A DNA stretch of 64,000 bases from Diplonema papillatum (Eukaryota > Euglenozoa > Diplonemea > Diplonemida > Diplonemidae). Both the position numbers and the translations under genes were made by a program. Under the pieces are notes generated by a model, which saw only the letters and a program-made list of their open reading frames with translations, was not told where the DNA came from and did not search any database. The DNA lies in the NCBI GenBank assembly GCA_030068145.1, contig JAPJBO010000940.1, positions 1-64,000 of the forward strand, given 5' to 3'. Within the stretch, counting starts at the first letter, position 1, and each line of letters opens with the position of its first letter. Below are positions 11,079 through 21,244 of this stretch, piece by piece.

Positions 11079-11959
11079 GGGTAAGGTGCCTTAGGGGACT
11101 AGTCCCAATGTGAAATGTGCCCTTAGGGACTTGGAAATTGTTTCCTTGACTTTTGTCAGGGAAATGCACTTAGCAGATTTTGAGCAAATTTTGGAAATTT
11201 TCATTTTTTCCAGATTTTTGCAGATTTTGGCAGATTTTGGCCATTTTTGCCGATTTTTCCAGATTTTGGCCATTTTTGCCGATTTTTCGAAAAATCGGCC
11301 AAAATCGGCAAAAATGGCCAAAATCTGCCGATTTTTCCACATTTTGGCCATTTTTGCCGATTTTGGCCATTTTTGCCCATTTTTGCCGATTTTGCCGATG
11401 TTTCCACATTTTGGCCATTTTTGCCGATTTTGGCCGATTTTTCCAGATTTTGGCCAGTCTTGCCGATTTTTTCAGATTTTGGCCATTTTTGCCGATTTTT
11501 CCAAATTCGGCAAAATTGGCCAAAAATGGCCAAAATCTGGAAAAATCGGCAAAAATGGCCAAAAATGGTCAAAATCTGGAAAATCTGGAAAAATCGGCAA
11601 AAATGGCCAAAAATGGTCAAAATCTGGAAAATCTGGAAAAATCGGCCAAAATGGCCAATATCTCGCAAAATCGGCCAAAATGGGCCAAAATCTGGAAAAA
11701 TCCGAAAAATCCGAAAAATCTGAAAATTTCCGAAAATTTGCTAAAATTTTGCTAAGTACACTTCCCTGGCAAAAAGTCCAATGAAATTGTTTGCCCTTAG
11801 GGGACTAGTCCCCGAAGGGCACATTTTCATTGGGAAGTACTGGGAAATGCACTTAGCAACTTTTTTGCAAATTCTTACCAGGAATTGTAATGCAAAATAG
11901 GGACTAGTCCCCTAAGGGCACATTTCACATTGGGACTAGTCCCCTAAGGCACTTTTCCC
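11079..11959. mobile_element. 881-bp foldback element with palindromic satellite core (copy 1)
   Basis: Inverted termini of about 50 bp (left 11079-11128, GGGTAAGGTGCCTTAGGGGA...; right 11910-11959 reads the same with two or three mismatches), with a further GGACTAGTCC palindrome inside each end. The core 11170-11760 is built of 'gattttggcc'/'atttttgccg' units that switch strand near 11285 and 11515, making it strongly self-complementary. Poly(T) flanks both ends, consistent with a T-rich target duplication. No coding sequence; the ORFs are periodicity artefacts. Confidence 0.7.
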
Positions 11960-11969
11960 TTTTTTTTTT

Positions 11970-11997
11970 CATCAGCGCCCTATGCAGGGCGCTGATG
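11970..11997. other. 28-nt perfect hairpin (copy 1)
   Basis: 12-bp arms CATCAGCGCCCT / AGGGCGCTGATG around a 4-nt loop, immediately after the T run that ends the foldback element. Copy 2 at 35479-35506. Confidence 0.7.
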
Positions 11998-12164
11998 AAA
12001 GGCGCTTTATATAGCGTTTCCTCCTCTGTAGAAAAGTCCTTTTCGTCCTCGGGGTCCTGTGGCGGATCAAAAATAATTAGAATTGTAAGAGAGACTGGGG
12101 GGGCAGCGCCCCCCAGCGCACGGTACGGTACAGCGAAGAATTCCCGCTCCAGTCAGCTTCTAGT

Positions 12165-12690
12165 ATTGAATCCAAACTTAATTATTGGTAGTCAACGTCT
12201 GATGCCAAATTACAAATCTAATTAGAATTGTTAGTCAACGTCCAATTTCCGATTCCAAATTAAATTAGAATCGGTAGTTAACGCCCGATTTCCGATTCTG
12301 AATTTAATTAGAATTGGTAGTCAACGTTCAAGTTTGGATCCAAATTTTGTTAGAATTGGTGGTCAACGTCTAAGTTCGGATCCAAATTTAATTAGAATTG
12401 GTAGTCAACGTCTGATGCCAAATCCAACATTTAATTAGAATTGATAGGCAACGTCCAGTTTCGGATCCCAAATTTAATTACAATTGGTAGTCAACGTCTG
12501 ATGCCAAATCCCAAACTTAATTAGAATTGGTAGTTAACGTCCAATTTCGGATTCCAGATTTAATTACAAACGATTTAATTAGAATTGCTAGTCAACGTCT
12601 AACGTCGGATCCAAATTTAATTAGAATTGGTAGTCAACATCCAATTTCGGATCTCAAATTTAAATAGACTTGGTAGTCAACGTCTCGCCA
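12165..12690. repeat. AT-rich minisatellite (copy 1)
   Basis: About ten units of 45-60 bp containing 'aattagaattggtagtcaac' followed by a variable gtc(t/c)gatgcc or gtccaatttcgg segment. Confidence 0.9.
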
Positions 12691-12974
12691 CCCACCACCC
12701 TTTGGCCCTCTTCCCCCGCCTCCTTTTACTCATCCTGTCCCCATGGCTTCACCATGGCTTCGCCCCTTGGCCCTCCTGCCTCGGCTCACCCCTTGCCGCT
12801 GATCCCGGTTGGTAGTTACCCGGCCCCAACCCACAGCCCAAGTAATTCAATTTTTTTTCGCGCTCGGGGTGGCCCCGAGCCCCAGACCCATATTAGGGGG
12901 GACGCAAGGCAAGCTACACTGGGGCAATTTGGGACAAAAATTATGAGGGCTTTTTTACCGCGTTTCAGCTGGAA

Positions 12975-13310
12975 AACTCATGCAAAACCCCCAAAAAACA
13001 CTACTGTGGAGTAGCTAGGGTGGCAGGAAGGTGGTTCAGCCCTCGGATCGAACACCTTCTCAAAGAATTTCCAGCTCGGCACAGTGTCCCCTGGGCAATT
13101 ACCATGGAAAAAGGGGGATTTCACAGGAAAGTAGATCTAATCGCGCATTCGAGGGAGATGCTTCATGCAAAACCCCCCAAAAAATACGACTGTGGAGTAG
13201 TTAGGGTGGGTCAGCCCTCGGATCGAACATCTTCTCAAAAATCTCCTGCTCGGCACAGTGTCCCCTGGGCAATTACCATGGAAAAAGGGGAATTTCACAG
13301 GAAAATAGAT
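12975..13310. repeat. about 185-bp tandem repeat, left part (copy 1)
   Basis: Units run from 'gatctaatcgcgcattcgag' through 'ggttcagccctcggatcgaa' to 'ccatggaaaaaggggaattt'. The array resumes at 14918 after the foldback insertion. The minus strand of each unit contains GTTCGATCC, which resembles a polymerase III B box; no A box was identified. Confidence 0.85.
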
Positions 13311-14917
13311 GGTACGATGCCAAAAGGGGGGGGGGGGGGTTTGGGCGGAAAAATCCCCGCATAGTTCACCAGGGTCTGACGGGTACTGAGGCCCCATACC
13401 CTTCCTAAAACATCATTCTGCGTTCAAATACGCCCTCAGAAGCCTCCGGAGAGCCTTCTATGATGTCCCAAATGCGATTTTGTGGGTTTTTAGGGGGTCC
13501 CCCCGCCTGCTGGCCGTAAACCACCATAGAAGACACATACGCAACCTGATGCTGGGTCGCTTCTCTGTGCAAGATCCCAGCCCAAACACACGTTTTCGGC
13601 GTTCTCTAGCACTCTCCAGGTGCATTCGACCCTCGGGCTTCGTGGTTTCTTTCACTCACAGGTGTTCCGGGACGTGCAAAGATAAGGAGAATGGCCCCCT
13701 GCATTGGGGACAGACCGAACTACGCCCTGCCTGTCTATACAGGCTTTGGGGTCAACCTGCACTGGCTTTGGCGCCACATCCACCGTTTCGGGCTTCGTTT
13801 GTGCTGCTTTGGAGTCCATTAAGAACTCTGGTCTGATTTGCGGGACGCTTTCCTCGGTTTTGGCGCCCACTTTCACTGTTCTAAGGCCTGTTCAGGCTTC
13901 TACCTGCATCATGTTATGCTATTCTGGTGATTCTGCAAGGCTTGGTGAACGAAGTAGGACAAGCGTTAAGTAACAGGCGATCATCAGCCGTTCTCAAGCG
14001 GTTGACTACGACGCGTTCACTTCATGATTTTGAAGCAGGCTTCACCGCTTTCAGGGCAGGCTTTCAGAGCTTTCCTGGCAATGTCTTCCCTTCTGGCATC
14101 TTTCTCACCCATGGCTGCAAAGTGCTTCTCGCTGGATGTCTTTGCACAGGCGGCACATGACCCGAGGGATGTGTGGCAAGCTCCTGTGCAGTGAGCTTGG
14201 TCAGACAAACTGTGTGGCGCACACACCTGCCATGGTCGGCAGTATCACCTGGGCCACAGTTTGAGTCCTGTTCCGAGACCCGCTCACGGTGAAGTGGCGC
14301 CTACTGGGTCGCTTCCTCTCCAGCTTCGGCGCAAAGTCTTCACCACTGGATGCACTTTGAACGGTGAAGTGGGCACCAAAACCGAGCAAAGCGTCCCGCA
14401 AATCAGACTAGAGTTCTTAGTGGATCCCAAAGCAGCACAAACGAGACCAAAACGGTGCACATGGCGCCAAGGCGGCGCAATTCGACCCCAAAGCCTGTAT
14501 AGACAGGCAGGGCGTGGTACGGTCTGTAGGGTCCATTCGCCTTGTTTTTGCACACCCCGGAACACCTGTAAGCGAGATAATTTATGAAGTCCGAGGGTCG
14601 AATGCACCTGGAGAATGATAGAGAACGCCGAAAACGTGTGTTTAGGCCGAGATTTTGCTCCGAGGAGCGACCCAGCATCAGGTTGCATATGTGTCTTCTA
14701 TGGCGGTTTACGGCCAGCAGACGGGGGGACCCCCTAAAAACCCACAAAAATTGCATTTGGGACATCATAGAAGGCTCTCCGGAGGCTTCTGAGGGCGTAT
14801 TTGAACGCAGAATGATGTTTTAGGAAGGGTATGGGGCCTCAGTACCCGTCAGACCCTGGTGAACTATGCGGGGATTTTTCCGCCCAAACCCCCCCCCCCC
14901 CCTTTTGGCATCGACTC
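13311..14917. mobile_element. 1.6-kb foldback element with about 560-bp inverted arms (copy 1 only)
   Basis: Left arm about 13313-13880 and right arm about 14355-14915 are inverted copies, well over 80% identical by eye, including a run of 14 or more G (C on the other side) near each tip. AGAT is duplicated at 13307-13310 and 14918-14921, and copy 2 has the empty site with one AGAT at 37001-37004. The tips differ slightly (GGTACGATGCC versus GAGTCGATGCC). The 475-bp centre has no transposase. Each arm keeps an inward-reading ORF of about 120 codons (13480-13836 plus; 14768-14403 minus) with clearly similar translations and the same LRTLV end, but no known family. A non-autonomous foldback transposon mobilised in trans is the likely reading. 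Confidence 0.85.
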
Positions 14918-15125
14918 AGATCTAATCGCGCATCCGAGGAGATGCTTCATGCAAAAACCCCAAAAAACACGACTGTGGAGTAGTTAGAGTGGTTCAGCCC
15001 TCGGATCGAACATCTTCTCCAAAACTTCCTGCTCGGCGCAGTGTCTCCTGGGCAATTACCATGGAAAAAGGGAACTTCACAGGAAAGTAGATCTAATCGC
15101 GCATTCGAGGGAGATGCTAGGCCAA
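14918..15125. repeat. about 185-bp tandem repeat, right part (copy 1)
   Basis: Continuation of the array interrupted by the element at 13311-14917. Confidence 0.85.
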
Positions 15126-15193
15126 ATTTTCGGAGAAACGAAACGAAGTTGGCTATTTGAGGAACATGGAACTGGAATTCTGGAGAAAATGGC

Positions 15194-16143
15194 TTTATTA
15201 CCGGCTGGGAATTTTTTTTCCCGGCTGCCACACAAAAGTTAAGAAAAAGCGGGACAAAATAAAGCCTTATTTTCCCGCAAAATCCTTATTTTCCCGGTAA
15301 ATCCTTATTTTCCCGGGAGGCCGTGCTGTGCGCAAAGAGGGGACTATGAGACAGAAATCATCTCAACACGCACTAAAACCTCACAACGAGACAGGAAAAG
15401 AACCAGAAATCAATCCGGGAAAGAAAATGCCGGCGAAAGGGCCGAAGAGAAAGCGCGAAGAGTCCGAGGAGACTTCATCCGACGAAGACAGTGCCGATTC
15501 GCTGATGCCGCAGAAGTCGAAGCAGCGCTACACGGATGTCTGGAAAGACTTCCTGGCGTACATCCGCGAACACCACAACTACCCGAGGTCTGTCACAACC
15601 ACGAGAAAGCCGAACGAAACTCAGTACTCAGGGTACATCAAGGCACTCCGCAACGAAAGAGGGCTCGCAGCAACGACAATCTGGTCGTACTTCAGTATGC
15701 TGACAACAAAGCACACGACACTCTACGGCGAAAACCCGGCGAAGAAGTTCCCCCGGTTAGTGCAGCGCCTGAAGACCTACAGCAAGGATCACGTCTCAAA
15801 GAAAGCGATGCCTTTCACACCGGAGCAGGTCGATGAGTTCATGAAACGCGAAACGGAATGCTCTGTTGAAGACACGCAAACAAAAGCTCTCGTGGCCCTT
15901 GCCTACTTTGGTGGCCTGCGTTGTGCTGAGCTGCGGGGAATCAACATGGCGGACGTTCGACTTGCAACTAGTTCCGGCAAGAAGACAGTTGTCGTGAACT
16001 ACCAGGGCCTGAAGTCCACCGCGGAGCAGGGCCAGCGATGCTTCAGCAAAGGAGCAAGCCAGCCGAGAGTGATGAAGCCACCATGAGACCAGTGGACACG
16101 AGAGCCCCGGCCGGGAAAAAACTAATTCCCAGCCGGTAATAAA
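15194..16143. mobile_element. element bounded by 20-bp perfect inverted repeats and carrying a YR fragment (copy 1)
   Basis: TTTATTACCGGCTGGGAATT at 15194-15213 is repeated inverted at 16124-16143; the match continues imperfectly inward for about 15 bp (T-run, then cccggc). Between them lies the YR ORF 15346-16086. Just inside the left end are three 'cttattttcccg' repeats (15264-15318). No clear target-site duplication is seen. Copy 2 termini are at 37277-37296 and 38207-38226. Confidence 0.6.
15346..16086 (+). pseudogene. truncated tyrosine recombinase (copy 1)
   Basis: 246 codons from ATG 15346. After a charged, probably nuclear-targeting head (KGPKRKREESEE, residues 31-42), residues 60-145 resemble a SAM-like core-binding domain of tyrosine recombinases. 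Residues 156-230 begin the catalytic domain: FTPEQVDEFMKRE, then LAYFGGLRCAELRGI with the first catalytic Arg at 192, and the beta-hairpin Lys probably at 223 (QGLKST). The H-x-x-R box and the nucleophilic Tyr are missing: the frame stops about 40 bp before the right inverted repeat. It is therefore inactive alone, unless a missing exon supplies the rest. Crypton- or DIRS-type integrases are the closest recognisable relatives. Confidence 0.75.
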
Positions 16144-16153
16144 CCAACGTATA

Positions 16154-16271
16154 ACCGGAAAATAAAAGCCTTTTTGTCCCTCGGAATCGACTTTTTCTCT
16201 CGACTCGCCCTCCGGGCGAGTCTCGAGAAAAAGTCGATTCCTCGGGACAAAAAGGCTTTTTATTTTCCGGT
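16154..16271. repeat. about 118-bp near-perfect hairpin (copy 1)
   Basis: Arms of about 57 bp (ACCGGAAAATAAAAGCC... and its complement) around a TCC centre, with only a few mismatches. It starts 10 bp after the YR element, and its right tip (CCGGTAATAAA) repeats that element's terminal motif, so the two may be one composite. Confidence 0.85.
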
Positions 16272-16469
16272 AATAAATAGCTATTTTTGCCGCAGTTTCT
16301 TTTTGCCGGCTTGCTAAATAATGGTTTCCATGCCGTACAAGGAAGACCAAGCCAGCCGTTTCCTGTGTCACATCGTTTTCCGGATGCCTCGATAAGTAGC
16401 ATGCCATGCAAGACGGAGCCGGCTCTTTCGCAAACCACCAAAAGCCAAGGGACAGAACAGGGCACGTTT

Positions 16470-16739
16470 TCAGAGGGGCTTCCCCGGCGTAGTTCGCTTC
16501 CTCCTCGGTAAGGTGGAGGACGGGCCCTGCGAGGCACGGGCACGCTTCTTCCTTTCTTTTGCTTCGCCCCGAGACTGCTCGTTCTTTGCCATCATGGTTC
16601 GAACTTCTTCTTTGAGCTCTCCAAAGTGAGGACTCAGCAACTCGACCAGGACATCCTTCTTCGAACATTGAGTTGGCTGAGCTGCTTCACACACTTTGGC
16701 TAACTCCAAGAGCTGGCTCAGATACAAGGACTCGGGCAC
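16470..16739 (-). CDS. unrecognised basic, helical ORF (copy 1)
   Basis: 89 codons from GTG; the open frame extends about ten codons upstream without an ATG. Residues 1-50 look helical (SQLLELAKVCEAAQ, GELKEEVRTMMAKNEQ); the tail is strongly basic (AKERKKRARA, PRRKRTTPGK). It could be a terminal exon. No family recognised. Confidence 0.3.
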   Translation of the reverse strand: MPESLYLSQLLELAKVCEAAQPTQCSKKDVLVELLSPHFGELKEEVRTMMAKNEQSRGEAKERKKRARASQGPSSTLPRRKRTTPGKPL

Positions 16740-16799
16740 TAATTTGAGACTCTTCTTTTGTCACTGTATCATGCTCTTCGGCAAAGTCGTGTTTGCGAT

Positions 16800-17385
16800 C
16801 TTCCGAGCTATCCCACCCTCTAGATTGTGCCTTTTGCAATTTCCTGAGCTACCGAGCTACCACCCTCTAGGACGCGCTTTTTGAAATTTTCCGAGCTATC
16901 CCACCCTATACAACGCGCTTTTTGCAACTTCCTGAGCTATCCCACCCTCCAGTAGACGATTTTTGCGATTTCCCGAGCTATCCACCCTCTACAACGCGCT
17001 TTTTGCAGCTTCCCGAGCTATCCCACCCTCTAGATGGCGCATTTTGCGATTTCCTGAATTATCCCACCCTCCAGGTGACGATTCTTGCGATTTCCTGAGC
17101 TATCCCACCCTCTACAACGCGTTTTTTGCGATTTCCTGAGCTATCCCACCTCTAGATGGTGCCTTTTGCAACTTCCTGAGCTATCCCACCCTCTAAAACG
17201 CGCTCTTTGCAACTTCCTGAGCTATCCCACCCTCAACAATGCGTTTTTTGCGATTTCCCGAGCTATCCCACCCTCTAGATGGTGTCATTTGCAACTTCCT
17301 GAGCTATCCCACCCTCTAAAACGCGCTTTTTGCAACTTCCTGAGCTATCCCACCCTCAACAATTCGTTTTTTGCAACTTCCTAGG
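16800..17385. repeat. 34-36-bp minisatellite (copy 1)
   Basis: Units 'gagctatcccaccctctaca' + 'acgcgctttttgcaacttcct'. Copy 1 stops after 'ttgcaacttcct'; copy 2 (38883-39785) continues for about ten more units. Confidence 0.95.
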
Positions 17386-17392
17386 TGTACTG

Positions 17393-18341
17393 TTTTTTTT
17401 TTTTTTTTTTGGTAACCCGGAAAAAATGCTTTACGCACGACCCCCGTGGACTAAGCGGAGAGTGTGGGACTACGTTCGTGGAGCTATGGTGGCCGAACGC
17501 TACCCACTAAAACAACCGGGGGCCCTTAGAGACTGCTGCTGAGGAGGCCATCCCCCGTGACTCCCCCGGAGGGGGGCTTGTCAGGCCGAGTCACGACAGC
17601 ATCAGGGAGAGTGAGGTCAACCATCTCTCCCTGCTCCGCTCCTGCTCCTGGGTTTGTGTGTTTGTTTTTGCTGCCGCTGACTGATGATGATGCTGCGCTC
17701 CGAGCTACCCCTGTCAAGGGCTGACTCGCTCCCTGGCTCTTTTGCGCGCTTTGTTCCTGTGACTGGGGGTTGCCTGACCTCCCGCTCGCTCCTGGTTTCC
17801 CTCCCCCGGCAAGGGGGGGTCCTTGTTGGCATCTTGTGCCGCTGACTCCTTGGCCGTTCCGTCCGTCCTGGCCCTCTTTCACTTTCTTGGGGTCTACCAC
17901 CCTCTGCACCGCCGCACTCCTTTTCCTGGCTGGCGCTGTCGCCGCCCTCTGCTGTCCCTCCCGCCCTGCCCTGGCTGACTGGCTGCCAGGATCCGCTGCT
18001 TGACGCCCTCGGGTGGGCTCAGGACTCACAGTCACCTTCACAGGTCGGGGACCCCTCAAGCTCACAGTGGGGGTGGCGGCTCCTCCTGCACCCCCAGTCC
18101 CCTTCAAACCAGACGCGTTGCCCAGACGCGACCGGCATGAGTTGCTCGCTTGAGTGGCCCCTTCCCCGCTCGGGATCGTGATCACCCCTCGCTTCCCCTC
18201 CTGCGCTTCGGCCGCCGATCCAGCGCAGTGCTGCCCATTATCTCCGCCCTGGCCAGCTAGCTGCGCCTGTCCCCCCGCTGCTTTTGGTGTTAATTTTAGT
18301 GCGGCACAACCGGGGGCCCCACCTGAGCTCCGGCCCCCGGG
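17393..18341 (-). mobile_element. poly(A) retroposon, 5'-truncated, unit 1
   Basis: Read on the minus strand it ends in 18 A residues (T 17393-17410). It carries an open frame (17526-18185, 219 codons) of low-complexity Gln/Ser/Gly/Lys-rich sequence, then a 3' UTR of about 115 nt ending CCGGGTTACC before the tail. The target CTGTT is at 17390-17394 and again at 19753-19757; copy 2 has it once (40223-40227). No RT is present. A non-LTR or SINE/LINE-tail origin is inferred from the tail and truncation. Confidence 0.65.
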
Positions 18342-18938
18342 TTTTTTTTTTGGTAACCCGGAAAAAATGCTTTACGCACGACCCCCGTGGACTAAGCGGA
18401 GAGTGTGGGACTACGTTCGTGGAGCTATGGTGGCCGAACGCTACCCACTAAAACAACCGGGGGCCCTTAGAGACTGCTGCTGAGGAGGCCATCCCCCGTG
18501 ACTCCCCCGGAGGGGGGCTTGTCAGGCCGAGTCACGACAGCATCAGGGAGAGTGAGGTCAACCATCTCTCCCTGCTCCGCTCCTGCTCCTGGGTTTGTGT
18601 GTTTGTTTTTGCTGCCGCTGACTGATGATGATGCTGCGCTCCGAGCTACCCCTGTCAAGGGCTGACTCGCTCCCTGGCTCTTTTGCGCGCTTTGTTCCTG
18701 TGACTGGGGGTTGCCTGACCTCCCGCTCGCTCCTGGTTTCCCTCCCCCGGCAAGGGGGGGTCCTTGTTGGCATCTTGTGCCGCTGACTCCTTGGCCGTTC
18801 CGTCCGTCCTGGCCCTCTTTCACTTTCTTGGGGTCTACCACCCTCTGCACCGCCGCACTCCTTTTCCTGGCTGGCGCTGTCGCCGCCCTCTGCTGTCCCT
18901 CCCGCCCTGCCCTGGCTGACTGGCTGCCAGGATCCGCT
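18342..18938 (-). mobile_element. poly(A) retroposon, 5'-truncated, unit 2
   Basis: The same sequence as 17401-17997 at a 941-bp offset, with its own A10 tail (T 18342-18351) and truncated at 'gatccgct'. Near identity implies recent insertion or a tandem duplication that includes a tail. Confidence 0.75.
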
Positions 18939-18947
18939 TTCCATCCA

Positions 18948-19757
18948 TTTTTTTTTTGGAAGAATCGTACGGGGGCCTTCGAGGCAAACTGGGAAAAATG
19001 GGCAAGACAAGCAAGTTCCAAAAGGGGAAGTTCAAATACTTCGTTTGTGGGCCGACACTCGGGTATTCTCCGGTGTCTTTTCGATTGGTGTGACTCAGTC
19101 CCTCCTGCTGCAAATTTTGTGAAATGCAGGAGTGGACTTGTCACAGCCAACCGCACAGACAGCCTTGATTTTTTTTTAAACACCAGGCCGTACAGTTTGC
19201 CAGACAAGAAACCTGGTGCCTGACCTGGTGGGTTCTCCGGGTTCACTTCTTCACAACGAAAAACGGCACAACCACGAACACAGACAGGCGCGGTTTGAAC
19301 CCGCACCAGTTGCACACTGCAACCGGCGCCTGCCCCACGGCACTGGGGACTCAGAAAAACGAAAGGAGAGTCGGCTAAGGGCCTGGAAAGGCCGCGGCTC
19401 AGCCACAAGCCGCCACCTGTCACTCAGACTGGGGCCAACTAATTCAAAAAACCGGGGGCACATTGGTAACCATCCCGATTTTACCCCGCCTTCACGATGA
19501 GAGGGCCACAAGGGAGTCAAACTTGGCAAGGCTCACCTGGAAGGTGCCTCTTTGCACCGCCCCCCCCGTTCCTGCTGGGCAGCTTGGGGCAGGATCTTTT
19601 ACGCCCGGGAAGGGTAGGTGCGCAGCTCGGACGCCAGATACGAAGTAAGGGGCTTTCACCCACAGCAAAGGTACTGCTTGCCTTGGCCGCGTTTCGAAAA
19701 ACACGTTTCCAGGGGACACCGCGAGGAGGTGGCAAGTCAGATTTTGTCCCCCCTGTT
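18948..19757 (-). mobile_element. third poly(A)-tailed segment of the stack
   Basis: A different sequence with its own A10 tail (T 18948-18957), ending at the CTGTT repeat. The minus strand holds GGTTCAAACC (about 19290) and TGGCTGAGCCG (about 19400), reminiscent of polymerase III B and A boxes but too far apart for a normal tRNA-derived SINE. A 28-bp piece (19506-19533) recurs at 23299-23326. Confidence 0.5.
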
Positions 19758-20081
19758 CCTACATTACTCGCGGTCGGCCGGGCCGTCGGAGCTACCGGTT
19801 TCTTCGGGGAGCTCATCCCCCGACGCCTGGAAGTTCGTCAGCAAGGAATCGTTCCTACGACCTCTGGGATAGTACGCAGGCGTCTTGCCACTGGACCAGG
19901 TGCCCGGCTGTGTCGACCGGTTATCGGTTATCGGTTATCGGTACGGTGGATACCTGTCTCGGGTTAGTTCTTGAGGACAGGTGAGGTGGTGTCGCCATCC
20001 TTGGCGCGTTGTTTGTTTTCGTCTTTAGTGAGCTTTTTACTTTGCCCGCCCTCCCCGGCTCCCGGAACTGAACAGAGGGGT
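19758..20081. other. non-coding flank (copy 1; copy 2 at 40228-40551)
   Basis: Contains three tandem 'ggttatc' units at 19919-19941; otherwise unremarkable. Confidence 0.5.
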
Positions 20082-20870
20082 ATGGAAATAAGAAGTGGCG
20101 AACAGGACGGGCTCAGAGTGTTCGTTTCGCACACAGCGCCCCTCCGAGTGCTCGCCGCCCAACGGGTGCTGCCAGATTGGGGACCGGGCTCTACTGGAAG
20201 GCCGCACGACGATCCTTTCGATTCAGGTTCCCTGCATGGCGGAAGGATCTCCAAACCGCAGAGGGGACGCCTACTTTGTTTCGACGCTGAGCAACAACTC
20301 TTACGGCCTGGATTCGCAAAAAACGGGGAAGCAAACACTTTTCGGATTTCTCGGCCTTTCGCTGTCCGCTTCTACGCATTGTGCGGTTCATGTTTGCGTG
20401 ATTGCTGGCACCGCTAAGACCAGCAGAATACTCTGGATCGCTGCCCCGTTTGCCTCGAGCTATGCCTATCGAAATCCTGCGAGGCGTCGCAGTTTGCACA
20501 GCACAGAGAGTCCTGTCATGAATGCGGTATGGCAAGTGTTCAGAAAGAAATGGGGAAAAGAGCTCAAAAAGGCTTTCAAAGAATGGAAGGGGGGAGACAT
20601 GAGAGATGGTGCGCAATGCGGTTTGAGAGAGGAGAAGAAGCAGCTTTGGTTGGCGCTCAGCCTGATGTTCATCGGTACCACCACTACCGCGATGCGTACA
20701 CTTCCTTCGAAAGGGCACGGGGCTCGCACCCTTTCCATCAGACTCGGCGTTTGTCACATTTTTGGGGAGACACTAGCAGAGCTTGGTGCGGGCGGACGTC
20801 CATGCTAGACCTGCTGCGGACTCCGTTCGGTATGCGCATGCGCCAACCGAGTGGAGTGTTTCTGGGTTGA
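20082..20870 (+). pseudogene. RING-like zinc-finger ORF with an internal TAA (copy 1)
   Basis: One frame is open from ATG 20082 to TGA 20870 except for TAA at 20415-20417. The sequence before the stop ends ALCGSCLRDCWHR and continues after it DQQNTLDRCPVCLEL, which read together look like the C-terminal half of a RING finger (C-x2-C ... C-P-x-C). Further on come HRESCHECG and a charged helical stretch (KEMGKRAQKGFQRMEG). The N-terminal Cys pair of a RING is not evident. A nonsense-mutated pseudogene is the simplest explanation; read-through or a recoded TAA is not excluded but unsupported by other genes here. Confidence 0.4.
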
Positions 20871-21244
20871 AGAATTATTGTCCTTCGACACCTACAAACT
20901 AAATTTGCCGGCGAACGCCGGCAACCGGTCCTTCTGAGAGAAGATTCAACACGTAAAAAGACAACGTTGGGAGGAGCTATCGACCGACTTGAGGCAACGT
21001 CGAGCAAACTATTATTGCTCAGGCGACCAAAGAGAATGGCGACACGTCCTTTGGACGAACGCACTCGTGTCGGATAGAAACCGGGGCACAGGTGCAGCAG
21101 TACACATCCAAGCTCGAGATGAACACAGCGGATGGCAGATAATAATGCGCGGAGCAGCGCGCCAAGGAGCCGCTTTCGATGCTACCGACGAAGCGGAGGA
21201 GGTGACTGCCTCCTCACCAGTTCACGCGCCGCTGGGTACAGTGC

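Noticed and set aside
11110..11784. overlapping 130-224-codon ORFs rich in FADFGHF / KWPKSGKIGK
   Set aside because: Both strands and all frames are open because of satellite periodicity.
15796..16668. 290-codon minus ORF
   Set aside because: Antisense through the YR and the hairpin; no motif.
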